A stretch of DNA of 64,000 nt from Arthrobacter sp. Soil763 (GCF_001428365.1 NZ_LMSH01000003.1:576477-640476), one strand, 5' to 3'; counted from the first letter of the stretch, positions 30,305 through 39,203 are shown. Made by a program: numbers and translations. Notes: a model not told the origin generated them from the sequence alone.

Positions 30305-32131
30305 ATGCAATCTGTTGGACGCCGCCTGTCCGCTGCCACCGCAGCCCTGGCCCTGGGCGTGGCGGGCGCCGCCGTCGCATCCCCCGCCTCCGCGGCGCCG
30401 CGGGAGACCGAGAAGACCGCGACGGCGTCCGGCTACGGCGGCGCCGTGAGCACCGTGGACCCCGAGGCCTCGGCGGCCGCGCTGGAGGTGCTGCGGAAGG
30501 GCGGCAATGCGGCCGACGCCGCTGTCGCCGCCGCCGCTACCCTGGGCGTGACCGAGCCGTACAGCGCGGGGATCGGCGGAGGTGGCTACTTCGTCTACTA
30601 CGACGCAAAGACCGGCCGCGTCGGCACGGTGGACGGACGTGAAACCGCGCCGGCAGGCATGCGGCACGACGCCTTCATCGATCAGGGAACCGGCCAGCCC
30701 TACCGGTTCACCCCCGAACTGGTCACCAGCGGCGTCGCCGTCGGCGTCCCGGGCACCCCGGCGACGTGGCAGCGGGCCCTCGAACGCTGGGGAAGCCTGG
30801 GCCTGGCCGAGGCCCTCCGGCCGGCCATCAAGGTGGCCACGCGCGGCTTCGTGGTCGACAGCACCTTCCGCCAGCAGACCCTCGACAATAAGGCCCGCTT
30901 CGCGGCGTTCCCTGCCACCAGCGCCCTCTTCCTTCCCGGCGGCGACGCTCCCGCCGTCGGCAGTCTCTTCCAGAACCACGACCTCGCCGCCACCTACCGG
31001 CTCCTCGCACGGCAGGGCACGGACGGCTTTTACGGCGGCCCGCTCGCGGCGGAGATCGCTGCCACGGTCCAGTCGCCGGCGAAAGCCGCCGGTACCGCCC
31101 TGCCCGTGCCGGCCGGGTCCATGACGACCGCGGACCTCGCCGCCTACCGGGCGCTGGACCAGGACCCCACGCATGTGGAGTACCGCGGCCTGGACGTCTA
31201 CGGCATGGCGCCCTCCAGCAGCGGCGGGACCACTGTCGGCGAGGCCCTGAACATCCTGACCCCGTCGAACCTCGCGGCAATGCCGCCCGCCGGCGCCCTG
31301 CACCACTACCTGGAGGCCAGCGCCCTGGCGTTCGCCGACCGCGGCAAGTACGTCGGCGACCCGGCCGGACAGCAGGTGCCGACGGCCGCCCTGACCGACC
31401 CGCTCTTCGGCAAGGAGCGCGCCTGCCGGATCGATCCGCTGCGGGCCGCCGCCAAGCCGGTCGCGCCCGGCGACGTCACCGCGTACGACGGCGTGTGCCC
31501 GGCCACCAGCGCCGCCCCCGCGGCCGAGTTGGACACCGAGAACATCTCGACGACCAACCTGACGGTCGCGGACAAGTGGGGCAATGTGGCCGAGTACACC
31601 CTCACGATCGAGCAGACCGGCGGGTCCGGCATGGTGGTGCCGGGCCGGGGCTTCCTGCTGAACAACGAACTGACGGACTTCTCCACGGTGTACGACGCCA
31701 AGGACCCGAACCGGATCGAGCCGGGCAAGCGCCCGCGCTCCTCGATGGCGCCGACCATCATCCTCAAGGACGGGGCGCCGTTCCTGGCCCTCGGCTCGCC
31801 AGGCGGGTCCACGATCATCACCACGGTCCTGCAGACCATCCTGAACCGGGTTGACCTGGGCATGACCATCTCCGAGGCGATCGCGGCCCCGCGGGCGTCA
31901 CAGCGGAACACCGCGAAGGTGACCGCCGAACCGGACTTCATCACCGCGTACGGCGGCCCGCTCGCCGGCTACGGCCACGCCTTCACGCCCTCCGGGGACG
32001 CCTTCACCTCGGCGGCGGAAATCGGCGCAGCGACGGCGATCGAGTTCGGCCCGGGCGGGCGGATGACCGCGGCGGCCGAGCCGGTCCGGCGCGGCGGAGG
32101 CTCCGCGATGGTACTCACCGCGGCGCGGTAG
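30305..32131 (+). CDS. ggt: Gamma-glutamyltransferase, secreted
   Basis: The 608-residue precursor begins with a signal peptide (LSAATAALALGVAGAAVASPASA, cleavage near residue 33). The family splits itself before the catalytic threonine, here Thr416 in STTNLTVAD, to give two subunits. In the E. coli enzyme the equivalent is TTH; here the third residue is Asn. It cleaves glutathione and other gamma-glutamyl compounds outside the cell. The ATG at 30305 has GGGGAGC upstream. Confidence 0.92.
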   Translation: MQSVGRRLSAATAALALGVAGAAVASPASAAPRETEKTATASGYGGAVSTVDPEASAAALEVLRKGGNAADAAVAAAATLGVTEPYSAGIGGGGYFVYYDAKTGRVGTVDGRETAPAGMRHDAFIDQGTGQPYRFTPELVTSGVAVGVPGTPATWQRALERWGSLGLAEALRPAIKVATRGFVVDSTFRQQTLDNKARFAAFPATSALFLPGGDAPAVGSLFQNHDLAATYRLLARQGTDGFYGGPLAAEIAATVQSPAKAAGTALPVPAGSMTTADLAAYRALDQDPTHVEYRGLDVYGMAPSSSGGTTVGEALNILTPSNLAAMPPAGALHHYLEASALAFADRGKYVGDPAGQQVPTAALTDPLFGKERACRIDPLRAAAKPVAPGDVTAYDGVCPATSAAPAAELDTENISTTNLTVADKWGNVAEYTLTIEQTGGSGMVVPGRGFLLNNELTDFSTVYDAKDPNRIEPGKRPRSSMAPTIILKDGAPFLALGSPGGSTIITTVLQTILNRVDLGMTISEAIAAPRASQRNTAKVTAEPDFITAYGGPLAGYGHAFTPSGDAFTSAAEIGAATAIEFGPGGRMTAAAEPVRRGGGSAMVLTAAR

Positions 32132-32149
32132 CCCGCGGGCCGGCGCCGG

Positions 32150-32650
32150 TCAGGCGTCCAGTCCCCTGGCGTACGCGGCCTGCCCGACATGCTGCAGACA
32201 GTCGGCTAGGGTGCTGACCAGCCGCACGCCGAGGGTGACCGGCGGGTCCCAGCGGGTGTCCACGACGCGGTCGAGGTCTCCGCTGTCGAGGCCCCGGATA
32301 AAGCCGGCCGTCTGCTCGTGCACGGCGTCGTAGTACGCGGCCAACAGCTCGGGCGCGGCCGTGACGGCGTCGACCTGCGCGGAAGTGTGGCCGTAGCCGG
32401 TGTCCCGTTCGGGCAGCGGCAACCCGAAGCGGGCGGCAAAGCCCTGCGCGGTCCACACCTGGGCGAGTCCGGCCGCGGAGGCGACCTGGGCGTCCTCGAC
32501 CCGGCCCAGGTGCCAGACCAGCCACGCCATCGAGTTCCCGTTCCCGCCCGGGCGGCGGGACAGCGTGCGGGCATCCACCCCGTCCAGCGTGCCGGCCACC
32601 GTTTCGTGGATCCGGTCAAAGGCATCGAGCAGCAGGTCCTTGGCTTCCAT
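32150..32650 (-). CDS. DinB/DUF664-family (mycothiol-dependent-type) protein
   Basis: The 166-residue four-helix protein has VWHLGRVEDAQ and a late QHVGQ histidine, as in the DinB/mycothiol maleylpyruvate isomerase superfamily. Such proteins act with mycothiol on electrophiles and are common in Actinobacteria. The ATG has AGGGAA upstream. The 317-bp gap before it contains two strong inverted repeats. Its own substrate is not known. Confidence 0.75.
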   Translation of the reverse strand: MEAKDLLLDAFDRIHETVAGTLDGVDARTLSRRPGGNGNSMAWLVWHLGRVEDAQVASAAGLAQVWTAQGFAARFGLPLPERDTGYGHTSAQVDAVTAAPELLAAYYDAVHEQTAGFIRGLDSGDLDRVVDTRWDPPVTLGVRLVSTLADCLQHVGQAAYARGLDA

Positions 32651-32697
32651 TCCGTTCCCTTCCTGGCGTCGTTCGTCCGCCCATGCTGGCACACAAA

Positions 32698-32770
32698 CGG
32701 CCCGTTGCCCCATCACTTCCGGGCGCCAAGGAGGGGTCATAGGCACCACAAGTGATAGGGCAACGGGCCG
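32698..32770. repeat. Long inverted repeat A (arms 21 bp, loop 31 nt)
   Basis: Left arm 32698-32718 and right arm 32750-32770 are reverse complements except for one position. At that position the plus strand has a C-A mismatch but the minus-strand RNA has a G-U pair, so the fold is complete only in a minus-strand transcript. It sits 48 bp before the DinB-family start, on the minus strand's leader side. Confidence 0.75.
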
Positions 32771-32826
32771 CCGGCGGCTGATCAGGCCGGGACCGGCTCG
32801 GAGCACGGCGGAGTGAGCTGAAGGGC

Positions 32827-32922
32827 TGCGCCCCTGCCCAGTTACCTCCCCCGAAGCCGCTGCTGCACCGGGGACACACCGGCCTCTGCGCGTGTCGGAC
32901 CTGGTAACTGGGCAGGAGCGCA
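32827..32922. repeat. Long inverted repeat B (arms 20 bp, loop 56 nt)
   Basis: Left arm 32827-32846 and right arm 32903-32922 are reverse complements except for one base, again C-A on the plus strand and G-U on the minus strand. It lies 56 bp from repeat A, so two large hairpins fill most of the 317-bp gene-free stretch between 32651 and 32967. The rest of the gap holds no open frame I would defend. Confidence 0.75.
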
Positions 32923-32967
32923 CGGTCCGGCAGAAGGCACCGGCGTCGCTGTGCTAAATTTCGGCCC

Positions 32968-33672
32968 ATGACCTCGCACCCGCCACGCCATCATGCCGAC
33001 GCGCCCGCTGCCGCCGCTATCGGCCTGTTGGCGAGGCAGGGTTTTGACGCCACGTCCGTCGACGACCTCGCGGACGCCGCGGGCATGAGCCGCAGCACCT
33101 TCTTCCGGAAGTTCGGCTCCAAGGAGGACGTCGTCTTCGCCGACCACGATCGGATCCTCCGGCAGGTGACGGACAGCCTGGCCGAGACCATGCAGGGACC
33201 CCTCGAAGCGATCGTGGACGCGGCCCTGCTGGTTTTCAACCACCACCTGCGGAACCGGGAGACGTCCCGGGCGCGCTACGGGCTGATGCAGGCTGTTCCC
33301 GCGCTCCGGGACCGGGAGCTGGTCACCTCGCACCGGTACGAGAGGGCGTTCCTCCAGCACCTGCTGGACAAGCTGCCCGACGCCGAGCAGCGTGAGTACA
33401 AGGCAGTCTCCTTCGCCGCGGCCGTCGTGGCCGTCCACAATGCCTTCCTCCGGCGCTGGCTTCGCAGCGGGGAGTCCCCGGGGGCGGAGACGGAGGCCCG
33501 GGACAGGTCGGCGGCGCTCACCAAGGAGCTTCAGGCCCTCTCGGACATCTTCCGGCCGGCATTGCTGGGCTCCGGTGCGGCGCACGCCTCCCCCGCCGTC
33601 GTCGTCACCGTCCTCGCGGCCGGTGCTGGCAACGACGCCGTACTGCAGGCCGTCCGGGACGCCCTGCCCTAG
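32968..33672 (+). CDS. TetR-family regulator of the acyl-CoA operon
   Basis: The 234-residue protein has the N-terminal TetR helix-turn-helix (AAIGLLARQGFDATSVDDLADAAGMS, then RSTFFRKFGSKEDVVF). A ligand-binding helical domain follows. It is transcribed in the same direction as the acyl-CoA genes that start 128 bp downstream, so it may repress them and respond to an acyl-CoA. No strong ribosome site precedes the ATG. Confidence 0.85.
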   Translation: MTSHPPRHHADAPAAAAIGLLARQGFDATSVDDLADAAGMSRSTFFRKFGSKEDVVFADHDRILRQVTDSLAETMQGPLEAIVDAALLVFNHHLRNRETSRARYGLMQAVPALRDRELVTSHRYERAFLQHLLDKLPDAEQREYKAVSFAAAVVAVHNAFLRRWLRSGESPGAETEARDRSAALTKELQALSDIFRPALLGSGAAHASPAVVVTVLAAGAGNDAVLQAVRDALP

Positions 33673-33740
33673 CACCGGACCAGCCCTCGTGGCACTGAAT
33701 TTCTTGACGTGGGACTGCGTTTCAATGCATCCTTAGTCGA

Positions 33741-33756
33741 TGTGGCGCGAGCCACA
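33741..33756. promoter_or_regulatory. Palindrome between tetR and the acyl-CoA dehydrogenase gene
   Basis: TGTGGC-GCGA-GCCACA is a 16-bp perfect palindrome 45 bp before the dehydrogenase start and about 30 bp after a TTGACG hexamer (33704-33709). It is the best candidate operator for the TetR protein next to it, but no matching second copy was seen. Confidence 0.45.
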
Positions 33757-33800
33757 GTGAGCGGGCGATCCAGACCCGCACCGCAGACAGAGGACAACGC

Positions 33801-35057
33801 ATGACGACGACGTCGCCCGACTCCGGGCCCACCGCCACAGCGGCCGTAGATAACTTCCCGCTCGGCACCGTAGAACCGGATTACGTGCTGACCGATGCCC
33901 TCGGCACGGACCCCGCCTCCGTGTTCGCCACCATCAGCGACGAGGACCGCGGCTACTGGGATCGTGCCCGCAGCTTCGTCCAGGACGAGGTCCTGCCCGT
34001 CATCGACGGGTACTGGGAGCGAGCCGAGTACCCGCTGCAGCTGCTCCGGCGCCTCGGTGAACTCGATCTGCTGCGGGACGGCGTCGAGGTCGACGGGTAC
34101 CCCGCGATGAGCAGCATGGCGGCCGGCCTGGTGAACATGGAAATCAGCCGGGGCGACGGTTCCGTGGCGACCATGATCGCGGTGCAGGGCGGCCTCGCGC
34201 TGCGCTCCGTCGCGGAGTGCGGGTCTGCGGAGCAGAAGGAACGCTGGCTGCCGGCGATCGCGGCCGGCACGGAGTACGCAGCGTTTGCGCTGACCGAACC
34301 GACCCACGGCTCGGACTCGGTGGCCCTGGAGTCCACGGCCACCGCCACCGACGGCGGTTACCTGCTTAACGGCGAAAAGAAGTGGATCGGCAACGGCTCC
34401 GTCGGCGGCGTCAGCGTGGTGTGGGCCCGCGGCGAGGACGGCCAGGTGCACGGCTACCTGGTGCCGCAGGACTCCCCCGGCTACTCCGCGACCAAGATCG
34501 AGGGCAAGCTGGCCCTGCGGGCCATCTGGCAGGCGCACATCCGGCTCGACAACGTCTTCGTCCCGGACGAGAATGTCCTGCCGGGCGCGCGGACCTTCAA
34601 GGACACGGCGCGGGTGCTGCTGGCCACCCGGCTGGGCGTCGCCTGGTCCGCCGTCGGGCATGCCACCGCCTGCTACGAAACCGCCGTCCAGTATGCCAAG
34701 CAGCGCGTCCAGTTCGGCCGGCCGCTGGCAGCGTCCCAGATTGTGCAGGAACGGCTGGCCCGGATGCTCAGCGAACTGGCCACCATGCAACTGATGGTCG
34801 TCCAGATGACCCGCCTCGACGAGGAAGGGCTGCTCACTCCCGAGCAGGCCTCGCTGGTCAAGTACACCTGCACCCGCACGGCCCGCGGCATCGCCTCCAA
34901 TGCCCGGGACCTGCTCGGCGGCAACGGCATCCTGCTGGCCAACCGCGTTGCCCGGCACCTCGCCGACATCGAAGCCATCCACACCTACGAGGGCACCGAG
35001 ACTATGCAGGCCCTCATCATCGGACGCGGCATCACCGGCACCTCCGCCTTCGCCTGA
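33801..35057 (+). CDS. Acyl-CoA dehydrogenase
   Basis: The 418-residue flavoenzyme introduces a double bond into an acyl-CoA. It has the substrate/FAD loops FALTEPTHGSDS and KKWIGNGS and a glutamate in TYEGTETMQ, residue 397, the catalytic base position of the glutaryl-CoA dehydrogenase branch. It has an N-terminal extension of about 45 residues before the domain. The operon partner thiolase and ligase suggest use of a short or branched chain acid, but the exact substrate is not seen. Confidence 0.88.
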   Translation: MTTTSPDSGPTATAAVDNFPLGTVEPDYVLTDALGTDPASVFATISDEDRGYWDRARSFVQDEVLPVIDGYWERAEYPLQLLRRLGELDLLRDGVEVDGYPAMSSMAAGLVNMEISRGDGSVATMIAVQGGLALRSVAECGSAEQKERWLPAIAAGTEYAAFALTEPTHGSDSVALESTATATDGGYLLNGEKKWIGNGSVGGVSVVWARGEDGQVHGYLVPQDSPGYSATKIEGKLALRAIWQAHIRLDNVFVPDENVLPGARTFKDTARVLLATRLGVAWSAVGHATACYETAVQYAKQRVQFGRPLAASQIVQERLARMLSELATMQLMVVQMTRLDEEGLLTPEQASLVKYTCTRTARGIASNARDLLGGNGILLANRVARHLADIEAIHTYEGTETMQALIIGRGITGTSAFA

Positions 35058-35107
35058 CCCGCCCTCGCCTGACCCCGCGCCGTGCCCGCGGACCCGAAAG
35101 GACTTCC

Positions 35108-36304
35108 ATGAACCAGAACGACAACATCCCCGTCATCCTCGGCGGCGCCCGGACACCCTTCGGCCGGTTCCGCGGCGGCCTGACCGCCTTCTCATCCAGC
35201 GAGCTGGGCGCGCACGCCATCCGCGCCGCGCTGGACCGGACCGGCGTCGCCCCCGAGCAGGTCGGCGCCGTCATCGTCGGCCAGGTCATCCAGGCCGGAG
35301 CGGGCCAGGGACCGGCGCGGCAGGCCAGCCTGGCCGCCGGCATCGGCTGGGACGTTCCCACCGTCACGATCAACAAGCTCTGCCTGTCCGGGCTTACCGC
35401 CGTGATCGACGCGGCCCGGATGATCCGCGCGGGCGAAGCCGACTTCATCGTCGCGGCCGGCCAGGAATCGATGACCAACGCGCCGCACCTTGTGCCCGGT
35501 CTCCGCGCCGGCGTCGTGATCGGCGATGCGCCGATGCTCGACTCGCTCAACCACGACGGACTGCAGGATCCGGTGAGCGGGCAGCTTATGGGCACCGCAA
35601 CCGACGCCGGCAATGCCGAACGGGGCATCGCGCGCACCGAGCAGGACGAGGTCGCCGCCCGCTCCCACCAGCGCGCCGCGGCGGCCCGCGCCGATGGCGT
35701 ACTCGCCGAGGAGATCGCCCCGATCGAGGTCCCGCAGCGCAAGGGACCGGCGGTCACGCTCGAACACGACGAGGGAATCCGCCCCGAGACCACCGCGGAA
35801 TCCCTGGCCCAGTTGCGGCCCGCTTTCTCGAAGGACGAGGCGGCAACCATCACCGCCGGATCCTCCTCCCCGCTCTCCGACGGCGCCGCCGCGCTGGTCA
35901 TCGCCAGCAAAGCCGCAGCCGAGGCAGCGGGGCTGGAGTGGATTGCCGAAATCGGCGCCCACGGCCAGACCGCCGGACCGGACGGCTCCCTGCATTCCCA
36001 GCCGGCCCGCGCCATTGAACGCGCCCTCAAGGTCGAGGGGCTCGCCGTGCAGGACCTCGACCTCGTTGAGATCAACGAAGCCTTCGCCTCCGTCCTCATC
36101 CAGTCCGCCAACGACCTGGGCATCCAGGCCGAGGCCGTCAACGCCGACGGCGGCGCCATCGCCCTCGGGCATCCGGTGGGGGCTTCCGGCGCGCGCCTGG
36201 TGCTGCACCAGGCCCTGGCCTTGAAGCGCCGCGGCGGAGGCACCGGCGTCGTCGCCCTCTGTGGCGGCGGCGGCCAGGGCGACGCGCTGATCCTCAAAGC
36301 ATGA
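35108..36304 (+). CDS. Thiolase (acetyl-CoA acetyltransferase-type)
   Basis: The 398-residue enzyme has the nucleophile Cys92 in NKLCLSG, the NEAFA and GHPVGASGAR motifs and the C-terminal CGGGGQGDA cysteine. It cleaves 3-ketoacyl-CoA to acetyl-CoA or does the reverse. Neither hydratase nor hydroxyacyl-CoA dehydrogenase is encoded here, so the middle steps must come from elsewhere. Its stop overlaps the ligase start (ATGA). Confidence 0.9.
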   Translation: MNQNDNIPVILGGARTPFGRFRGGLTAFSSSELGAHAIRAALDRTGVAPEQVGAVIVGQVIQAGAGQGPARQASLAAGIGWDVPTVTINKLCLSGLTAVIDAARMIRAGEADFIVAAGQESMTNAPHLVPGLRAGVVIGDAPMLDSLNHDGLQDPVSGQLMGTATDAGNAERGIARTEQDEVAARSHQRAAAARADGVLAEEIAPIEVPQRKGPAVTLEHDEGIRPETTAESLAQLRPAFSKDEAATITAGSSSPLSDGAAALVIASKAAAEAAGLEWIAEIGAHGQTAGPDGSLHSQPARAIERALKVEGLAVQDLDLVEINEAFASVLIQSANDLGIQAEAVNADGGAIALGHPVGASGARLVLHQALALKRRGGGTGVVALCGGGGQGDALILKA

Positions 36305-37890
36305 CCATCCCGACGAAGAAGCAGGCCATGACCAACAGCAGCACCGCAGAGGGCTTCGGAACAATCTCCGTCGCCGCCATCCTGGCCGAATCCGCCCGGC
36401 GGACACCGGACAGCATCGCCCTGATCGTCGGGGAGGACGAGACCAGCTACGGCCAGCTGTGGAAGGAGACCCGTGCCTACGCCGGGGCGCTGCGGGCCCG
36501 CGGCATCGGGCCGGGCGACGCCGTCGCCGTCCTGATCCCCAACGTGCCGGACTTCGCCCGCGTCTACTACGCCGTCCTGGCGCTGGGAGCCATCGTGGTT
36601 CCGGTGCACGCCCTGCTCAAGGCACGCGAAATCGACTACGTCCTGCAGGACAGCGGCGCCAAAATGCTGATCTGCGCCGCCCCGCTGCTGACAGAAGGTG
36701 CCGCCGGCGCCGCCAGCGCCGGCGTCGACCTCCTGACGGTCATGGCGCCCGACGACGGCGCCCTGCCCCGGCTCGAGGCAGAGTCCGCCGCGGCCGAACC
36801 CATCCGCAGCTATGAGCCCTGCCGCCCCTCGGACACCGCCACAATCCTGTACACCTCCGGCACCACAGGCAAACCCAAGGGCGCCCTCGGCACGCACTTC
36901 GCCCTAGTGGAACAGACTTCCGTCATCTTGACCTCGGTCATGGACTTCAAGCCCGGCGACGTCCTCTTCGGCGGCCTGCCGCTCTTCCACACCTTCGGAC
37001 AGACGGTGGTGCTCAACGCCGGCCTGCGGGCGGGCGCCACCATTGTGTTGATGCCGCGTTTTAACGGCGGAGACGCGCTGCGGCTGCTGGCCCGGCACAA
37101 CGTCAACATTTTCCTCGGCGTGCCGACCATGTACGTGGCGCTCCTCGAGGCGGCGAAGACCGACGCCGCCCGCCCGACCGGCCTCCGCTACGGCATCTCC
37201 GGCGGGGCGTCGTTGCCGCTTGCCGTGATGGACCGGTTCCGCGACGTCTTCGGGGTGGAGATCCACGAAGGCTATGGCCTGACCGAAACCTCCCCGGTCG
37301 CCGCGTTCAACCATGTGGGCACCCAGCCCCGGCCCGGCACCATCGGGACGGCCATCTGGGGTGTCGACATTGAAATTGCGCGTGCCGAGACGGTCGACAG
37401 CATCGAACTGCTGCCCACGGGCGAACTGGGCGAGCTCGTCGTCCGCGGACACCTGCTGATGAAGGGATACCTCAACCGGCCCGAAGCCACCGAGGAGGCG
37501 ATCGTGGACGGCTGGTTCCGCACCGGGGACCTTGGCACCAAGGACGACGACGGGTACCTCACCATTGTCGACCGCAAGAAGGACATGATCATCCGGAACG
37601 GCTACAACGTCTACCCCCGCGAGGTGGAGGAAATCCTGCTCACCCACCCGGAGGTTGTCAGCGCCGCCGTCTACGGCATCCCGCACGACGTCCACGGCCA
37701 AGAGGTCGCGGCCGCCATCGTGCTCGATGCCGGAGGGACCGCCTCGGAGCAGGAACTGATCGAGTTCGCCAGCGCCCAGCTTGCCGCGTACAAGTATCCG
37801 CGGGTCATCCGGCTGCTCACGGAACTTCCCCTCGGCCCGAGCGGGAAAATCCTCAAGCGAAGCCTGGCCGCCGACTCCGCGGAGGCGTAG
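36301..37890 (+). CDS. Acyl-CoA ligase (AMP-binding)
   Basis: The 529-residue enzyme activates a carboxylic acid with ATP and CoA. It has the P-loop ILYTSGTTGKPKGA, GYGLTETSPVAAFN, RTGDLG and C-terminal GKILKR lysine of the acyl-AMP ligase superfamily. The first ATG overlaps the thiolase stop, but another at 36328 would also serve. It completes an acid-activating, dehydrogenating and thiolytic set under the TetR gene. Confidence 0.88.
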   Translation: MTIPTKKQAMTNSSTAEGFGTISVAAILAESARRTPDSIALIVGEDETSYGQLWKETRAYAGALRARGIGPGDAVAVLIPNVPDFARVYYAVLALGAIVVPVHALLKAREIDYVLQDSGAKMLICAAPLLTEGAAGAASAGVDLLTVMAPDDGALPRLEAESAAAEPIRSYEPCRPSDTATILYTSGTTGKPKGALGTHFALVEQTSVILTSVMDFKPGDVLFGGLPLFHTFGQTVVLNAGLRAGATIVLMPRFNGGDALRLLARHNVNIFLGVPTMYVALLEAAKTDAARPTGLRYGISGGASLPLAVMDRFRDVFGVEIHEGYGLTETSPVAAFNHVGTQPRPGTIGTAIWGVDIEIARAETVDSIELLPTGELGELVVRGHLLMKGYLNRPEATEEAIVDGWFRTGDLGTKDDDGYLTIVDRKKDMIIRNGYNVYPREVEEILLTHPEVVSAAVYGIPHDVHGQEVAAAIVLDAGGTASEQELIEFASAQLAAYKYPRVIRLLTELPLGPSGKILKRSLAADSAEA

Positions 37891-37904
37891 ACAGCCGCCG
37901 TCGA

Positions 37905-38138
37905 CTAACCCGTCTGGCCCCGGTCGAGGAGCGCGTCGAGGTCCCGGGCCGCAGCGTCCAGCCTGGCGATCGTGTCACGCTGGATCGCCCGCAGGTACTC
38001 GGCATCCGACTCACCGTCCTGCACCCAGTTCTCGTCGCCCGGCGAATCCATCGCCTGACGGGTGTTTGCGCTGGCTTTCCTGATGTTTTCCAGCACGGCG
38101 CGCAACCGGTCCTGGGTGGCGGGGGTCTCGATGTTCAT
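37905..38138 (-). CDS. Small hypothetical helical protein
   Basis: The 77-residue protein has two helical halves with charged residues (TQDRLRAVLENIRKASANTRQ, then AEYLRAIQRDTIARLDAAARDLDALL). No domain is recognised. The ATG at 38138 has AAAGGA 5-6 nt upstream. It is convergent with the ligase gene. No partner is evident. Confidence 0.6.
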   Translation of the reverse strand: MNIETPATQDRLRAVLENIRKASANTRQAMDSPGDENWVQDGESDAEYLRAIQRDTIARLDAAARDLDALLDRGQTG

Positions 38139-38211
38139 GGGTGTCCTTTGTCCGTGACGCTGCCGCGTCTTTGGAACAACCATCCCGGCCGGCCTGTGCC
38201 CGGCACAAGAA

Positions 38212-38736
38212 CTAAAGGACCTGTGTGCGCCGTTCGATCAGGACCGTGTCCCTCCACTGGCCGACTTCCGGCCCGTGGGCCATGCGGGCGATCTTTTCGC
38301 GTCGTCCCACCACCCTGAAGCCGTGGGCGAGATGCAGTCTTAGGCTCGGCTCGTTCTCCGGAAAAACGCTCGCCTGGATGGTCCAGATGCCGTCCTGTTC
38401 CGTTGCGGCGATCAGGGACCGGAGGAGGAGGGATCCGATGCCCCGGCCGCGGGCTGCTTCGGAAACGTAGACGGAATGTTCCAGGACGCCCGCGTACACC
38501 GGCCGGGCGGAAACGGCGGAGACCGCCGCCCAGCCGAGAATCCCGACGCCGGGCGCCTCCGCTACCAGGCGGTGCGCGGCCAGGCGCGAAGAGTCAAACC
38601 GGTTCCAGTCCGGCGCCTCGACCTCGAACGTCGCCTGCCCGGTCGCGATGCCCTCGCGGTAGATCTGCCGGACAGCCGGCCAGTCGTCTTCCCGCATCGG
38701 CCTGACGGTGATGTCCGGCGTGGCGCCCCGGCTCAC
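38212..38736 (-). CDS. ArsN1-like GNAT acetyltransferase
   Basis: The 174-residue GNAT protein opens with VRPMREDDWPAVRQIYREGIATGQATFE, a block typical of phosphinothricin/arsinothricin acetyltransferases, and has YVSEAARGRGIGSLLL for acetyl-CoA. It starts inside the arsR stop (4-nt overlap) and so is part of the arsenic island. ArsN1 enzymes inactivate the antibiotic arsinothricin by N-acetylation, so that role is likely. Other phosphinothricin-type amino acids remain possible. Confidence 0.75.
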   Translation of the reverse strand: MSRGATPDITVRPMREDDWPAVRQIYREGIATGQATFEVEAPDWNRFDSSRLAAHRLVAEAPGVGILGWAAVSAVSARPVYAGVLEHSVYVSEAARGRGIGSLLLRSLIAATEQDGIWTIQASVFPENEPSLRLHLAHGFRVVGRREKIARMAHGPEVGQWRDTVLIERRTQVL

Positions 38737-39083
38737 AGGGACGCCAGGAGCCCGGCAGTCTGCTCGATGGCGCCGGGCACCAACGAGTAGTACGCCCAGG
38801 TGCCGCGCTTTTCGCGGTGCAGCAGCCCGGCGTCGACCAGGATTTTGAGGTGGTGCGACACGGTGGGCTGGCCCAGGTCCAACGGCTCGGTCAGGTCGCA
38901 GACGCAGGCTTCCCCGCCCCCGGCGCCCTTCACGATGGAGAGCAGCCGCAACCGGTTTGGGTCGGCCAGGGCCTTGAAGACCAGGGCCTTGCGCTGGGCA
39001 TCCTCTGCACTTAAAACGGCTTGGCCTGACGGTGCACAGCAGGCCTCGTCGACGGCCAGCTCAAGGTTTTGCAGGGAAGTCAT
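38733..39083 (-). CDS. arsR: ArsR arsenic-responsive repressor
   Basis: The 116-residue winged-helix protein has adjacent cysteines at 15-16 (EACCAPSG) and Cys60/Cys62 in ACVCDL. The Cys15-Cys16 pair is the N-terminal arsenite-binding pair of Corynebacterium glutamicum ArsR, and the match depends on using the ATG at 39083. The DNA-reading helix is QPTVSHHLKIL. A -10-like CATAAT ends 7 bp before the ATG and there is no ribosome site, suggesting a leaderless mRNA. Confidence 0.9.
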   Translation of the reverse strand: MTSLQNLELAVDEACCAPSGQAVLSAEDAQRKALVFKALADPNRLRLLSIVKGAGGGEACVCDLTEPLDLGQPTVSHHLKILVDAGLLHREKRGTWAYYSLVPGAIEQTAGLLASL

Positions 39084-39103
39084 GCGTCTATTATGCACAT
39101 GGA

Positions 39104-39144
39104 TTGACATTCATCGATATAGTTGGAAATACTTCATATCGATA
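39104..39144 (+). promoter_or_regulatory. acr3 promoter with ArsR half-sites
   Basis: TTGACA (39104-39109) and AATACT (39128-39133) are 18 bp apart. Inside and next to them lie TCGATAT (39114-39120) and its inverted copy ATATCGA (39136-39142), both near TTCAT. These AT-rich elements stand out in GC-rich DNA and are a likely ArsR operator for both diverging units. Confidence 0.6.
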
Positions 39145-39203
39145 ATCATCAATCTTTGTCGAGCAGCCCGAGCCGGGCGGTGCCGGCGCAGTACAGGAGT
39201 TCC

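Noticed and set aside
35032..36897. A 621-codon minus-strand frame across the thiolase gene
   Set aside because: Shadow of the thiolase and ligase; the frame has a low-complexity Ser/Ala/Arg-rich translation and no domain.
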